A stretch of DNA of 64,000 bases, taken from assembly GCA_963921795.1 (NCBI GenBank), contig OY997655.1:11633083-11697082 (forward strand). Reading direction: 5' to 3'. The notes beneath the pieces are model-generated. The model saw only the letters and a program-made list of their open reading frames with translations, was not told the origin of the DNA and ran no database searches. This document shows, one piece after another, positions 10,501-20,095 of the stretch. This DNA comes from Nannobrachium achirus (lineage: Eukaryota; Chordata; Actinopteri; Myctophiformes; Myctophidae). Position 1 is the stretch's first letter, and every line of letters begins with the position of its first letter. The position numbers and the translations under genes are program-made.

Positions 10501-11575
10501 GAACATGGAAGCGGCCCTCACATTTCTCAGTAAGATATTTTAACTGATAGTCAGATCTTATGCGATCTGGTGCCATTTGCACAAGTGACTCATAGCTTTT
10601 GGTTACAGTGAACACCACAATAGTGTGGGTCCACACTCGATCACCGAGGAGAAATCTCAAATGCTCCTCTACTGACATCCCTGTTCCTTCATATGGGGCG
10701 GGATCCAATCTCATCACTAGGACAAAGACATGGGGTCCTGGAGGACACAGATTAACACTCTGTTGGATTTCTAACTGAGTGAGTTTTGGGGTCAGATCTA
10801 GGGGATAAGATAACCTCCATCCTGGAGTGTTGATCACAGTCACCTGTCTCCCTGAAACTACTGCTTGTCTCATGACACTCTTTGTTGTGTATGCGTCAAA
10901 AACATCTCTTCCCAAGATTATGTTTCCTACTGAACACTTTCCACAGAGTGACTTTCCTCTTTTTCTTGCACCAAGCAGAACAATTCTCAGTTCTGTCAGG
11001 TTGCTGTTCTTCCCTGGTTGGAAAAAATAAAAATAATATTCATAAAGATCACAGATGTGACTAAATCAGTATCAGTTTGTTGGTTTCATGTGTTTGTTGT
11101 TTTAACATAACTCACCTCTGATGGAAGCTGAGGTGGACATCCTGCCGACAGCTGTTTGAACAGTAAAAAAGTCAAAATAATATCTTTATTATTAATATGT
11201 TATTATTATTATTGTAGTTAATGTGCTCAAACAATGTATGTGCACTGCTATATTTGACATCATTGTAGGGTCACATTATCTCTCTTAAAAGCTTCCATTG
11301 ATGAGGAGAAGCATAGATATCTGTCTTGTGAGTGCCCGGATCTACAATTTTTTATCATAAATGTCTTATCCCGTTTGATCCAGGAGCACCTTTAACTACA
11401 TTTAACTTTAGCTACTTTTTTGCGTCTCCGGTGAACACCTGTTTATCTCTTTCTCTCTGCAAATTAATAAGTCATACAGTATGCTTGATATTTCACGTCA
11501 TAATGTTTTACCTGCTGGCGTGCTGCTGGTCTGATTCCTGCTCTGCAAAGTGTCGCTCTGCGTTGCTGCCTCCAT
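345..11575 (-). CDS. Candidate chimeric GIMAP / integrin-beta-4 FN3 / GIMAP gene (multi-exon)
   Basis: Proposed coding exons, in transcript order on the minus strand: 11575-11512, 11151-11116, 11013-10297 (GIMAP), 9298-9161, 8588-8439, 6766-6575, 5715-5560, 5243-5097 (integrin beta-4-like linker and two FN3 domains), 3292-2588 (GIMAP), 2251-2133 plus 1568-899 (degenerate GIMAP), 487-345 (tail), possibly continuing past the window. Each border shows AG before and GT after. The exons from the first GIMAP through the second GIMAP all start and end in phase 1, so any subset can be spliced in frame. GIMAPs are small GTPases on lymphocyte membranes; the integrin beta-4 FN3 domains normally face the cytoplasm. 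The simplest reading is a GIMAP gene with several AIG1 domains that has captured an itgb4 fragment in an intron. Alternatives are two interleaved genes, a silent itgb4 fragment that is skipped, or a misassembly. Individual domains are certain; the joined transcript is inference. Confidence 0.5.
751..785. repeat. (TTGA)n microsatellite
   Basis: Tandem TTGA/GATT units, as found at the 3' tails of teleost LINE copies; no LINE body is evident next to it. Confidence 0.7.
899..2251 (-). CDS. Degenerate GIMAP domain split over two exons (likely pseudo-GTPase)
   Basis: Exon 2251-2133 encodes [20 protein letters not shown] followed by NEILQKTVF, which aligns with the start of an AIG1 domain, but the GxxGxGKS loop has become [11 protein letters not shown] with no lysine-serine. 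Exon 1568-899 resumes in phase 0 with [25 protein letters not shown] stands where DTPGW is expected; the GIMAP box follows as [15 protein letters not shown], then [20 protein letters not shown], where TWGYWLGE replaces TKAD. G1, G3 and G4 are thus all lost while the rest of the fold and the reading frame persist, which suggests a selected non-binding domain rather than decay. The exon ends with an Arg-rich stretch and PPSS before a GTGAGT donor, a tail shared with the kinase gene at 35-37 kb. Confidence 0.75.
2588..3292 (-). CDS. GIMAP/AIG1 GTPase domain exon 2 (most intact)
   Basis: A 705-bp exon, acceptor TTTCACAG and donor GTAATG, phase 1 to 1. The encoded domain starts [10 protein letters not shown] and carries the P-loop [16 protein letters not shown], a G3-like VVESPGW (E instead of D), the GIMAP box [35 protein letters not shown], a clean TKAD G4 motif, the [14 protein letters not shown] stretch and a Lys/Glu/Arg-rich C-terminal helix. 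This is the only one of the three GIMAP domains in which G1 and G4 both look functional. The upstream integrin-type exon at 5097 also ends in phase 1, so direct splicing is possible. Confidence 0.9.
3454..3737. mobile_element. MITE with CGTATTTTCCGGACTATAAG ends
   Basis: Inverted ends CCGTATTTTCCGGACTATAA (about 3456) and its near-complement ending TCCAGAAAATACTGTA (about 3736) flank a 280-bp unit with internal repeats of GCGCCTTATAGTCC. It lies in the intron upstream of GIMAP exon 2. No coding sequence. Confidence 0.65.
4238..4520. repeat. Simple repeats: GT/GC, poly-G, (ACAG)n
   Basis: A GTGTGCGTGCG tract (4238-4320), a run of about 18 G (4324-4342), a GAGA run, and (ACAG)n at 4481-4514. 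Confidence 0.85.
4855..4886. repeat. (AAAT)n microsatellite
   Basis: AAATAAAC followed by repeated AAAT units; short and otherwise unremarkable. Confidence 0.7.
5097..5715 (-). CDS. itgb4: Integrin beta-4-like fibronectin type III domain (FN3-4), two exons
   Basis: Exons 5715-5560 and 5243-5097 encode [20 protein letters not shown] through [20 protein letters not shown], the last FN3 domain of integrin beta-4. The phase is 1 at each border. The second exon stops after RDGIILG at a GTGGGA donor. The family normally continues with an IITIES-type strand and a C-terminal tail of several dozen residues, and no exon for that tail is visible between 5096 and 3293. The itgb4-derived segment therefore seems truncated almost exactly at the domain end, which supports a captured fragment over the native gene. 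A missed tail exon elsewhere remains possible. Confidence 0.85.
5439..5505. repeat. Hairpin of the recurrent family, 25-bp perfect stem
   Basis: GCTTTAACTATTGAAAAATA GCAGA at 5439-5463 is the exact complement of 5481-5505, with a loop of about 17 bases. The inner part matches the family core; the outer GCTTTAACTATTGA is shared with copies at 21.7 and 22.3 kb. Confidence 0.85.
6361..6543. mobile_element. MITE-A copy (TCGGACAGAAACC end) with central hairpin
   Basis: Starts near GTCACTGTCGGACAGAAACC and ends in GGACATACAAGGTT. Central hairpin arms read AAAACCAGTGAAAATAGC and GCTGTTTTCACTGGTTTT. It shares both flanks with copies at 57.6, 58.4 and 59.2 kb. It sits 32 bp from the FN3 exon ending at 6575. 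Confidence 0.6.
6575..8588 (-). CDS. itgb4: Integrin beta-4-like fibronectin type III domain (FN3-3), two exons
   Basis: Exons 8588-8439 and 6766-6575 encode one complete FN3 domain. Recognisable stretches are [27 protein letters not shown], the NHSYLFKV strand and [15 protein letters not shown], which match integrin beta-4 FN3-3 closely. Donors are GTAACG and GTATAC, acceptors CCCCCTCAG and TTCCTCCCAG, and all phases are 1. In integrin beta-4 this region is cytoplasmic and binds plectin and BP180 in hemidesmosomes. There are no stops or frameshifts. The intron between the two exons (6767-8438) holds a LINE 3' end. Confidence 0.85.
7151..7212. repeat. Hairpin of the recurrent family
   Basis: Outer arms TTTGCCAAA and TTTGGCAAA, then core AATAGCAGATCAACAAGCT and AAGCTTGTAGATCAGCTATT, with a 3-base loop. 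Confidence 0.8.
7600..8118 (+). mobile_element. Non-LTR retrotransposon 3' fragment
   Basis: The plus strand encodes the typical C-terminus of a LINE reverse transcriptase [29 protein letters not shown] and FKIALKNHL, then a stop. A T-rich 3' UTR and an ATCAATCAATC tail follow. It is truncated at the 5' end and lies inside the intron between FN3 exons. The related copy at 21.1-21.4 kb is inverted. Confidence 0.75.
9161..9298 (-). CDS. itgb4: Integrin beta-4-like linker exon before the third FN3 domain
   Basis: This 138-bp exon (acceptor TTCTCAG, donor GTGAGT, phase 1 to 1) encodes a Ser/Arg/Pro-rich stretch starting [20 protein letters not shown] and ending [12 protein letters not shown]. 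By position and composition it matches the low-complexity connecting segment that precedes FN3 domain 3 in integrin beta-4. It is the first itgb4-type exon seen here; the extracellular, transmembrane and first two FN3 parts are absent from the window. The linker match is weaker than the FN3 match and rests mainly on order and phase. Confidence 0.55.
9428..9932. mobile_element. hAT-type MITE with 8-bp target duplication
   Basis: Inverted ends CAGGGGTGGGCAAC and GTTGCCCATGTATG, flanked by TGGTAGAG and CGGTAGAG (7 of 8 equal). A family hairpin lies at 9537-9597 with arms AAGCAAAAA and TTTTTGCTT. Confidence 0.75.
10297..11013 (-). CDS. GIMAP/AIG1 GTPase domain exon 1 with an altered P-loop
   Basis: One 717-bp exon encodes a nearly complete AIG1 domain. 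Order of motifs: [10 protein letters not shown], then the nucleotide-binding loop, a G3-like VINTPGW, the GIMAP-specific [12 protein letters not shown] box, [22 protein letters not shown], and a C-terminal helix with [15 protein letters not shown] ending in a basic stretch. The loop is unusual: [17 protein letters not shown] replaces the usual GKTGxGKSxxGNT form, so there are about five extra residues and GKC sits where GKS is expected, although another GKS lies just upstream. The usual TKAD-like G4 position reads FTVTKSYE. The acceptor CCAACCAG and donor GTATGT give phase 1 at both ends. GTP binding could be lost or altered; the fold assignment is secure. Confidence 0.85.
11512..11575 (-). 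CDS. First coding exon of the GIMAP-type gene (likely start codon)
   Basis: On the minus strand an ATG at 11575 opens a frame of 21 codons beginning [11 protein letters not shown], followed by a GTAAAA donor at 11511 in phase 1. Joined to a 36-bp exon at 11151-11116 (acceptor TTCAAACAG, donor GTGAGT), the frame stays open and enters the first GIMAP exon at 11013 in the correct phase. The 36-bp exon holds a second in-frame ATG at 11140 that could serve as an internal start. The N-terminus is short, polar and without signal peptide, as expected for a cytosolic GIMAP. The choice of start is inference from phase alone. Confidence 0.45.
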
Positions 11576-12490
11576 CAGCTCTCTCTCTGCTTTCGTTTCC
11601 TCTATTTGGAATGCGTTGTAGCCTACTGGAAACACCCCAAATTAACATACATTTTAGTCTCCCGTAAGCAGAAAACTATTCCACAATCACTGAATGCTAC
11701 ACAGAGCAATGGTTCTCAACCTTTTCAGGCCGTAACCCCCCAAATAATTATATTTGAACTGGGGAGCCCCTCATGATCAGTGGTTTTCAACCAACCTACA
11801 TGATTAAGCAATAACAATCATCCTTCCATACATTTATAGACTCCCTGCTAGGGTCTTGACTGTATTATTATTCATACAGTAGATACAGCACTATGCCTTG
11901 TTTACATTAGGGTCCTTTTGTACTCAATTCATTGACTGATTGTCTGTGCAAAGGCAAGACAGATTACTGTACTTTGGGTTGACATTGTATATTTGCTTAA
12001 CTACTGAAGAGGCCAACACAGGGTTTAGGTTTACGTTACAGTATGCTCCTTGTTGCCAAGCAAGAACCACCAGCTGCACACATGCCAAGAGAACACAAGT
12101 GAGTGGATACTTTCTGGACTACTTTTGCTCCTAGTCTGGTGTACTGGTGCCCCCTCTTGTCCAGGGCCCGTAACGACAGCCATAAATATGCCTAGCAACA
12201 CAGACAGCCAACACACAACATAACACATTGTAAGACTGTAAAACACACAAATAAAGGGTTTCACCTGCTAACAACTGCTGAAAACATGCACACATTGGTA
12301 TGATTTCCAACAACACTAATCACATAGACACCTGTTGCGCACATGGGAATCTGGGAATGGGTAGACCAACAACAGACACTAGCAAGTTACAAAAACAGCC
12401 AAATTGACTAGTAGGCTACACATCACAGAACAAACATTTCGTTACACACTTTGACACAATAATATTTGAGTTTACTCACAGACATAGGCT
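11576..12490. other. Non-coding region upstream of the GIMAP-type gene
   Basis: Contains a broken copy of the CAATGGTTCTCAACCTTTTC (hAT-type) repeat at about 11708-11800. I see no exon with convincing borders. It could hold the promoter of the GIMAP-type gene; no clear TATA box or CpG cluster was spotted. Confidence 0.4.
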
Positions 12491-12615
12491 GGGCTCTATT
12501 ATGATCCAGGTCTTATGCCTTATGCCTTAACTTCTTTGCCTTTTTTTTTTTACTATTTTGAAAATCATTTTTAAATACTTCAAATGCTGATCTACATCTG
12601 CATGTTGTGAGCTTG

Positions 12616-13888
12616 TGTAGCATGGTGGTATAATTAAAAGTTGCCAACAACGCCACCTAGGGTATTGCGCCCTAGGAAATAGTTTTTAGATATATTGAAC
12701 CACCTGAATACATAAAATACCCACTAGGTTCGTTGTACAGAGAGAAGGCAGAAACAGGTTTTACAAAAGTACAAAATTAGTTTTATTTAAACATCATGTT
12801 ATGTCATTAAGATCATACATCATATCAATAAAATAGGATGCATACAATGAACAGGAGAGCTTAGACACTGAGTCCATAAAACATGCTAGTCACTTAGACC
12901 AGTGCTGGGGACTGGGAGGAGGGGCAGGCTAACCAGCCCCATGGCAGTAGCATCCCCAATGAGCACAGCAAAGCAAACAAAACAAAAACACAACAAAACA
13001 GGGGTTTACCACCACGGGCAGCCGGTACCTGTCCCAGGCATAAGCCCCAGCACCAGGCCTGTAGATAGAAATAGCAATTAGTAATATGTAAATCAATATA
13101 GCCCATTCAGATACATCAGTTGACAGGATGATGTTAGAGGCCTATGTGTCCAGGTTGTCTCTACCAGCAAACCCATGCACAGTTAAAACAGTCCCGAGTT
13201 GTGGATGGGAGGTGTGCAAGTAGGGTTGAAGTTCTCAATGGGGAATTTGTACATCCGGCAAAGCAGCAGTTAAGCGTCTCTGGCCCTGCAATGATAAGCG
13301 GCCATGTTAGCCTACTATTCAGTAATGATGAACTCAAAAGCAAGCAAACTGACAGTAACCTACCCCATTTGCCAGGGCAGAGCGCACAGTCGCCAAGCCC
13401 GCAATGGTGGGAACCAGGTAGTTAGCGAACTGAAAGAATACAAATGTACATTTACTATAGGCTAGTGCCACTAAACAAGTTAACAGGCTGGTTGCAGAGA
13501 AGAACAAAACAGCCTACCTTCCTTGTGTAGTGACATAGTGTCACACACCAGGAGCAAACAGTCTAGGAGAACCGTTTGTAGCACAGAGCTATAAAGGACA
13601 ACATAAGAGTCAAGTTCAAGACCACACAATATAGGCTATGTGCGATTGTTTAACAGTTTAGAAAGCACATACCTGCATAATGTGACGCTAAGCCCAACAG
13701 GCCAGCCGAATTTAAGAGGGCACATGCTGTGGGACGCATGGCCAGCTGAAGCCCAACAGGCCAGCTTCTGGGAGAACCTGACGAGCCCACAGAGTGTGCT
13801 CTTTAAATAGTGTCAGCAATCAGCCCACTGATGAGTGGGAGGAGGATGGGCCATGAGCAGATTGGAAGCCAACGCCCATCCTGCTACA
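12616..13888 (-). repeat. LTR (3' copy relative to the element)
   Basis: 1273-bp terminal repeat ending in TGTAGCA/TGCTACA. It contains AATAAA on the plus strand near 12827. Short frames inside are not supported as genes. Confidence 0.85.
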
Positions 13889-14069
13889 ATCCATCCCCCC
13901 CAATTGCATCGTCGCCCCGACGATGACACAATAGGGAAGCACAAGCCAATAGACTCCACCATTACGGTTACATATAACGCTGAAGCCCATAAGGCCAGCT
14001 ACTACAAGAAACATACATATAACGCTGAAGCCCATCAGGCCAGCTACTATGAACAAACTGAAGGGGAAC

Positions 14070-14350
14070 TAGGACTTGTTCAGCTCCTCTGGAGGTGAAC
14101 ACAATTGAAACGTGACATTATGGACTGTTCAGCTCCTCTGGAGAAGAACACACTGGGAACGTGACATTATGGACTGTTCAGCTCCTCTGGAGAAGAACAC
14201 ACTTGGAACGTGACATTATGGACTGTTCAGCTCCTCTGGAGAAGAACACACTTGGAACGTGACATTATGGACTGTTCAGCTCCTCTGGAGAAGAACACAC
14301 TTGGAACGTGACATTATGGACTGTTCAGCTCCTCTGGAGAAGAACACAAT
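14070..14350. repeat. 49-bp tandem repeat inside the LTR element
   Basis: Units beginning GTGACATTATGGACTGTTCA at 14112, 14161, 14210, 14259 and 14308, nearly identical, with a divergent unit before. More degenerate TGTTCAGCTC units recur at about 14687, 14758, 14900 and 14985. Confidence 0.85.
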
Positions 14351-15222
14351 TGACACTATGAGAACCATACCTTCATGTAATACACTAGATGAGCGTCCCT
14401 CTGTGAGAGGTGGCTCCCGGGTGCTTGGGAAGGGGTGGTGCAGGTCCTTCAGGTACCGCCACGGCCATTGCCCGTGTGCACCCTAACCTCACCATCCCCA
14501 CTCCCAGCCCAAACTGAGGCCTAGCCGAAAGGCAAAGTTGCCACGAAGTGGTCCATTTAAGGCTGCCACCTCAAAACTTCCCTTAGAGCTAACAACCCCT
14601 GATTAAACTTATCACCACCCGGTCCCTTGACGGGAGAGCCTGGGAGCGCCACAGATACTAGGCAAACGTTTTAAAACCTGGCTGTTCAGCTCATTGAGGT
14701 GAACAAAATTGACAACTAAGCCCAACGGGCCAGCCATAGAACCTTTTAAAACCATGCATGTTCAGCTCGTCGAGGTGAACAAAATTGATTACTCAGCCCA
14801 ACAGGCCAGCCACTATGAGACACCCTTGACGGTGTGCCTACCTGAAATGTCAGTATCTGAATATATGGACACGATTAAAATCCTCTAACACTATGACTGT
14901 CCAGCTCTTGAAGAGGTGGGCAACTACTGTCCAGCTCTTTACAGAGTGAACATGTGAACACAACTTTAAAAACCAAACCCTGATTGCTCAGCTCCTGAGG
15001 TGAACAATGAACACTCACTCATCCTATGGGGGAGGGAGGGGGCCGTCCTATTCGCCGACACATGCTGCTGCTTTGCCTCTGAACAAAAGATATACAGACA
15101 ATTAAGTCAAGCAAACAGAATTAGTTTGTTTTTCAGAATTGGTCTAAACACAATACAAAGGGAAAACAAATTTATAACCACGTCTCTGCCTTCATTTAGT
15201 ACATCCTGCCGACAACGCCAAA

Positions 15223-16495
15223 TGTAGCATGGTGGTATAATTAAAAGTTGCCAACAACGCCACCTAGGGTATTGCGCCCTAGGAAATAGTTTTTAGATAT
15301 ATTGAACCACCTGAATACATAAAATACCCACTAGGTTCGTTGTACAGAGAGAAGGCAGAAACAGGTTTTACAAAAGTACAAAATTAGTTTTATTTAAACA
15401 TCATGTTATGTCATTAAGATCATACATCATATCAATAAAATAGGATGCATACAATGAACAGGAGAGCTTAGACACTGAGTCCATAAAACATGCTAGTCAC
15501 TTAGACCAGTGCTGGGGACTGGGAGGAGGGGCAGGCTAACCAGCCCCATGGCAGTAGCATCCCCAATGAGCACAGCAAAGCAAACAAAACAAAAACACAA
15601 CAAAACAGGGGTTTACCACCACGGGCAGCCGGTACCTGTCCCAGGCATAAGCCCCAGCACCAGGCCTGTAGATAGAAATAGCAATTAGTAATATGTAAAT
15701 CAATATAGCCCATTCAGATACATCAGTTGACAGGATGATGTTAGAGGCCTATGTGTCCAGGTTGTCTCTACCAGCAAACCCATGCACAGTTAAAACAGTC
15801 CCGAGTTGTGGATGGGAGGTGTGCAAGTAGGGTTGAAGTTCTCAATGGGGAATTTGTACATCCGGCAAAGCAGCAGTTAAGCGTCTCTGGCCCTGCAATG
15901 ATAAGCGGCCATGTTAGCCTACTATTCAGTAATGATGAACTCAAAAGCAAGCAAACTGACAGTAACCTACCCCATTTGCCAGGGCAGAGCGCACAGTCGC
16001 CAAGCCCGCAATGGTGGGAACCAGGTAGTTAGCGAACTGAAAGAATACAAATGTACATTTACTATAGGCTAGTGCCACTAAACAAGTTAACAGGCTGGTT
16101 GCAGAGAAGAACAAAACAGCCTACCTTCCTTGTGTAGTGACATAGTGTCACACACCAGGAGCAAACAGTCTAGGAGAACCGTTTGTAGCACAGAGCTATA
16201 AAGGACAACATAAGAGTCAAGTTCAAGACCACACAATATAGGCTATGTGCGATTGTTTAACAGTTTAGAAAGCACATACCTGCATAATGTGACGCTAAGC
16301 CCAACAGGCCAGCCGAATTTAAGAGGGCACATGCTGTGGGACGCATGGCCAGCTGAAGCCCAACAGGCCAGCTTCTGGGAGAACCTGACGAGCCCACAGA
16401 GTGTGCTCTTTAAATAGTGTCAGCAATCAGCCCACTGATGAGTGGGAGGAGGATGGGCCATGAGCAGATTGGAAGCCAACGCCCATCCTGCTACA
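15223..16495 (-). repeat. LTR (5' copy relative to the element)
   Basis: Second copy, offset by exactly 2607 bp from the first with no length change. Confidence 0.85.
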
Positions 16496-16585
16496 ATCGC
16501 AAATCAGCTATTTGAAATATTTTAAAAAATATGTATATATAGTAAAAGGCATAAGGCATAAGACCTGGATCATAATAGAGCCCTA

Positions 16586-19565
16586 AGTGTTGGAGAGCTG
16601 TGGAGAACACACTGCAGCATGCTTGCTTCTCAACAGGCAATGAAGGAATGACCTACAGCAGCAGCAGCTTCCTTACAGGCAATAAAGAACCTAACTTTCA
16701 GTTTCACTGACTGAAATGAAACTGGGATATATACAGAGTAGGCTACCATCTAAGAGGCAATTAAATACAATAACACACAACAATCCCAAGGGAACACTCA
16801 GACATGCAGTGACATGCAGGACAGCAACACAAACAAGTGTTTCAAGGACCCTTTTCTGAAGTAAAAGTTGTCAAGCTGTCCTATCAAAAGTTAGCAGGAA
16901 ATGCACACGTACAGGGGCCCACTTCAATGTCTTTAACTAGCACCCCTTTAACTAGATGCACCAGGGGCCAGCACAGGGGCGCTTGAGCACATGAGAAAAG
17001 TGGGAAAGGGAACTGTATAGCAGAAAAAAGTACAACTAATCTGTTCAGGAAGTTCTCTGTTCTCATTCTCACTGGATACACTCATTGTTACAACACCTAT
17101 TGTGATCAAGGGGGAACAGGAGTAATGCATAGTGACTTGAAAGAGCACAAACACATAGGCCCTATAACGGAAATGTGATTGCTCACCAAAATCAGGTTTA
17201 TGGTAAACTAAACTACAACAAAATGGCTAGCTTGAGATGTCAGGGTGGCCATGGTCAAAACAACACACCAAACATCACAATTTATAATGAACAAATAAAC
17301 TATTCTTCTACACCAAGTAAAATCAAAATACAACTCCTGAAAAAAATAAAAAATAAAAGGGGGGAAAAAAAGCCCCCACCCTGGAACTCTCTACCAAAGG
17401 GGATTGGTAAGTGAAGTTTGATGTATTGTCTGGTTGTTTGTTTGTTTGTGGTTGTTCATTGTTTTGATGTAAAGCATCATTGTGTTCAAGATATTAATAT
17501 GATTAGCCTACTATATTATTATTGTCATTTTATTAAAAACCTCTACACTTCAGCTTGATTTGGGTAAAATATTATATGACAACACCATACTGTATAGAAA
17601 GACACTTCAACAACTTTGATGACACTGCACAAAACACTCTTAACTTACCTCAGATTGAAATATTATTTTAGTCTTGATGGGGAATTGTTGATTTGCAGTC
17701 ACATGAGCAGATCGTTGCGGATGGCCATTTCCTCTCCGCCTGCGTGTGCCAAAAAAAAGAACAAAAAAGAGAAAATGACAGAACAGTTCAGTTCCTCATT
17801 TATTGTTCTCAGTTCATTGGTCTGTCGCTGCGTAGTTGCAGAAATCAACATAGGCCTACCCCATGCAGTATGGTGAGCACAAACAAGCTATCAGATCCAT
17901 GGACAGCACTGTGACACATAAAACAGATGTTTAACCTGAATCCTATTATGATTCTGTGAGAAAACATATGTTTACATTGCCAAAGCAAGTGTCACAATTA
18001 GGTGCCGTCAGCATTTTCAAAGTTGCCAGGGAGGGATTAATGCACATAATTGTTGATAAAACTATAAATAAGCCAAGAACAAATCACTAGTGTAACTAAT
18101 TAGTACACTTGTGGTTCAACTGAAGCTAGCTACGTAGGCTATATATGAACACAAATCACAAAACAAAACACCCCTTTTTGGCATCTGTCATCTGAATTAA
18201 GGTGACTTGATGCAATGCTTTAATTTCAATAGTCAGTATAACCTACCACTTCTATATTAGGCAGGCTACTTCCATATAGATATGGGACGAGTAAAAGAAT
18301 GTGTGCACACGTGATGTAGATAATTCCACATCCACAATCAAATACAACATTTCTAAGTAGCCTAATTGCAGGGCCTGACTTTGAATAATGAATAGGCCTA
18401 TTGCCTATGGTAGCTATGCATACATGCATTTAGCATTTTGAGAATATCAGAAGGGTTTACTGTAAACAGTCAGCTGGTTATTTTGTTATTGCTCAACAAT
18501 TGAAAATAGAGAATAGGATAAAAGAGAATGCAATAGGATAGGCCTATATGCCTACAGTTGGTGTGAATTTGTGTATGTTACCGGCCTACCGGAGACTTCG
18601 TTACAATTACGTTTTTATCAGAGGTTATGAGGTGGTCAAAAGCAAAACGAAATAAAATGGTAAAAAAGTGGTATTGCCAGGTAAGAATACCAGATTGAAA
18701 ACTAGCCATGGCAATACTGGCAAACTGAAAACTTAACCTACTGTATGGCTGAACCTGAACTTATTCCTAAACTTAACCTCAGTAAAACTACGCCTAGCCT
18801 CGGAAACCCAGACTTATTTTGGCGATAGGAAGAAAAATAAAACTATGCCTAAATTTAGCCATAAATCAACGTCCGAATATTAGCGACCTCTACAGGTGTT
18901 ATGATTTATGGCTACGCCTAAACAGGCATAGAACCGCTAGGGACGAGCAGTCTGCAAAAAAAATCCTTTTGGATGATTTTAATGGCATTCCACTCCCCTC
19001 TCCCTCAAACTCACTCCCCCTTCCACTGCTGTAGGCTGATAACAGTATCTAACCTCATAGAACTCATACTGTTCCCTGTATTCTCCTCCGTTAGCCCCTT
19101 CTAATCTGGCAATGTCTGCCCTAGTATTTTGGTATCCTTTACCCATTTGACTAGTTTGATCTTTTATGTTTGTCTTTGTTATTGTGGTTAGGGGTCATGT
19201 TTAGGCTACTATGCGTATTGTCATCCCCTGATGGCCCATTCTGAACTATAAACTGATATTAGGCTACCATGTCTTCACAAACTGTTTCCAGTGAGCTATA
19301 CGTTTGTATTTAATGAATATATTTTACAATATTTCATCAGCATAAACTTATACTATTATAATAGTCATATACAGTTCTATTGTATGTAACACTAAACATG
19401 TTTAATTCCTCACCTGTCATTAGTCCATGATGTCTGTCCAAAATCCTTGTCTGAAGACAATGAGTTGTAACTGGATGGATTTGTAGTTGATCTGTAGTCA
19501 GACTGTCAGATACAAGATGCCCTGAATAATAAAATGGTTTCTATTTCCTGGAAAGAGTTGAGCTG
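16586..19565. other. Non-coding, no gene seen
   Basis: AT-rich sequence without credible exons. A GAAAACATATGTTTACATTG segment at about 17959 recurs at 20397 and is a dispersed repeat. Nothing else is recognised. Confidence 0.45.
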
Positions 19566-19567
19566 GG

Positions 19568-19726
<159 letters not shown>

Positions 19727-20004
19727 TGCCAAAGTCCTTACCCTACGCACATTCAAACAACCAATCATGTCTTGACATGATACACCATCAGCATTAGAAA
19801 GCACATGAGAACGTGAAAACAATCCAAACGAGAGCAAAACTACATGCATGACAAAAAAATACTTCCTTTTTTCACTGGCAAAAACTTTCAGTTAATTTGC
19901 ATGCAATGTCTTGCATAATCCATCATCCTGTTTTATGCAGCCTAACTTGTCTAAGTATGTCTATGCATGTTTTTTTTTTCTTTATTAGAAGTCCTCACAT
20001 TGTC

Positions 20005-20095
20005 ACTTCACTCTCATCTGCGGACCCTCCACAAATCATGTGGGGACCCCCCTGGGGATCCAGGCCCACAGGTTGGGAACCTCTGGCCTACGTCT
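20005..20095. mobile_element. Fragment of hAT-type MITE
   Basis: GGGGACCCCCCTGGGGATCC and GGTTGGGAACCTCTGG match the right end of the element at 20618-21025; the left part is missing. Confidence 0.5.

Larger units (their letters stand above)
12616..16495 (-). mobile_element. Non-autonomous LTR retrotransposon
   Basis: Direct repeats of 1273 bp at 12616-13888 and 15223-16495, both TGTAGCA ... TGCTACA and without differences that I could see, enclose 1334 bp with no gag or pol frame. On the minus strand, TGGCGTTGTCGGCAGGAT sits 2 bp inside the 15223 LTR (primer-binding-site position), and GGGGGGGATGGAT abuts the 13888 LTR (polypurine tract), so the element runs leftwards. LTR identity implies recent insertion. 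No target-site duplication was found at the outer ends (GCTTG against ATCGC). It would depend on enzymes supplied elsewhere. Confidence 0.85.
12491..16583. mobile_element. MITE split by an LTR element insertion
   Basis: A perfect 38-bp inverted end begins GGGCTCTATTATGATCCAGG (12491-12528) and closes at 16546-16583. Inside it lie the two halves of a family hairpin: GCTGATCTACATCTGC ... GTTGTGAGCTTG left of the LTR element, and ATCGCAAATCAGCTATTTGA right of it. The LTR element thus landed in the loop-side arm of the hairpin. Confidence 0.75.

Noticed and set aside
12894..16032. Paired identical frames of 60-93 codons in each LTR
   Set aside because: They are duplicated only because the LTRs are duplicated; there is no similarity to gag, pol or env and composition is non-coding.
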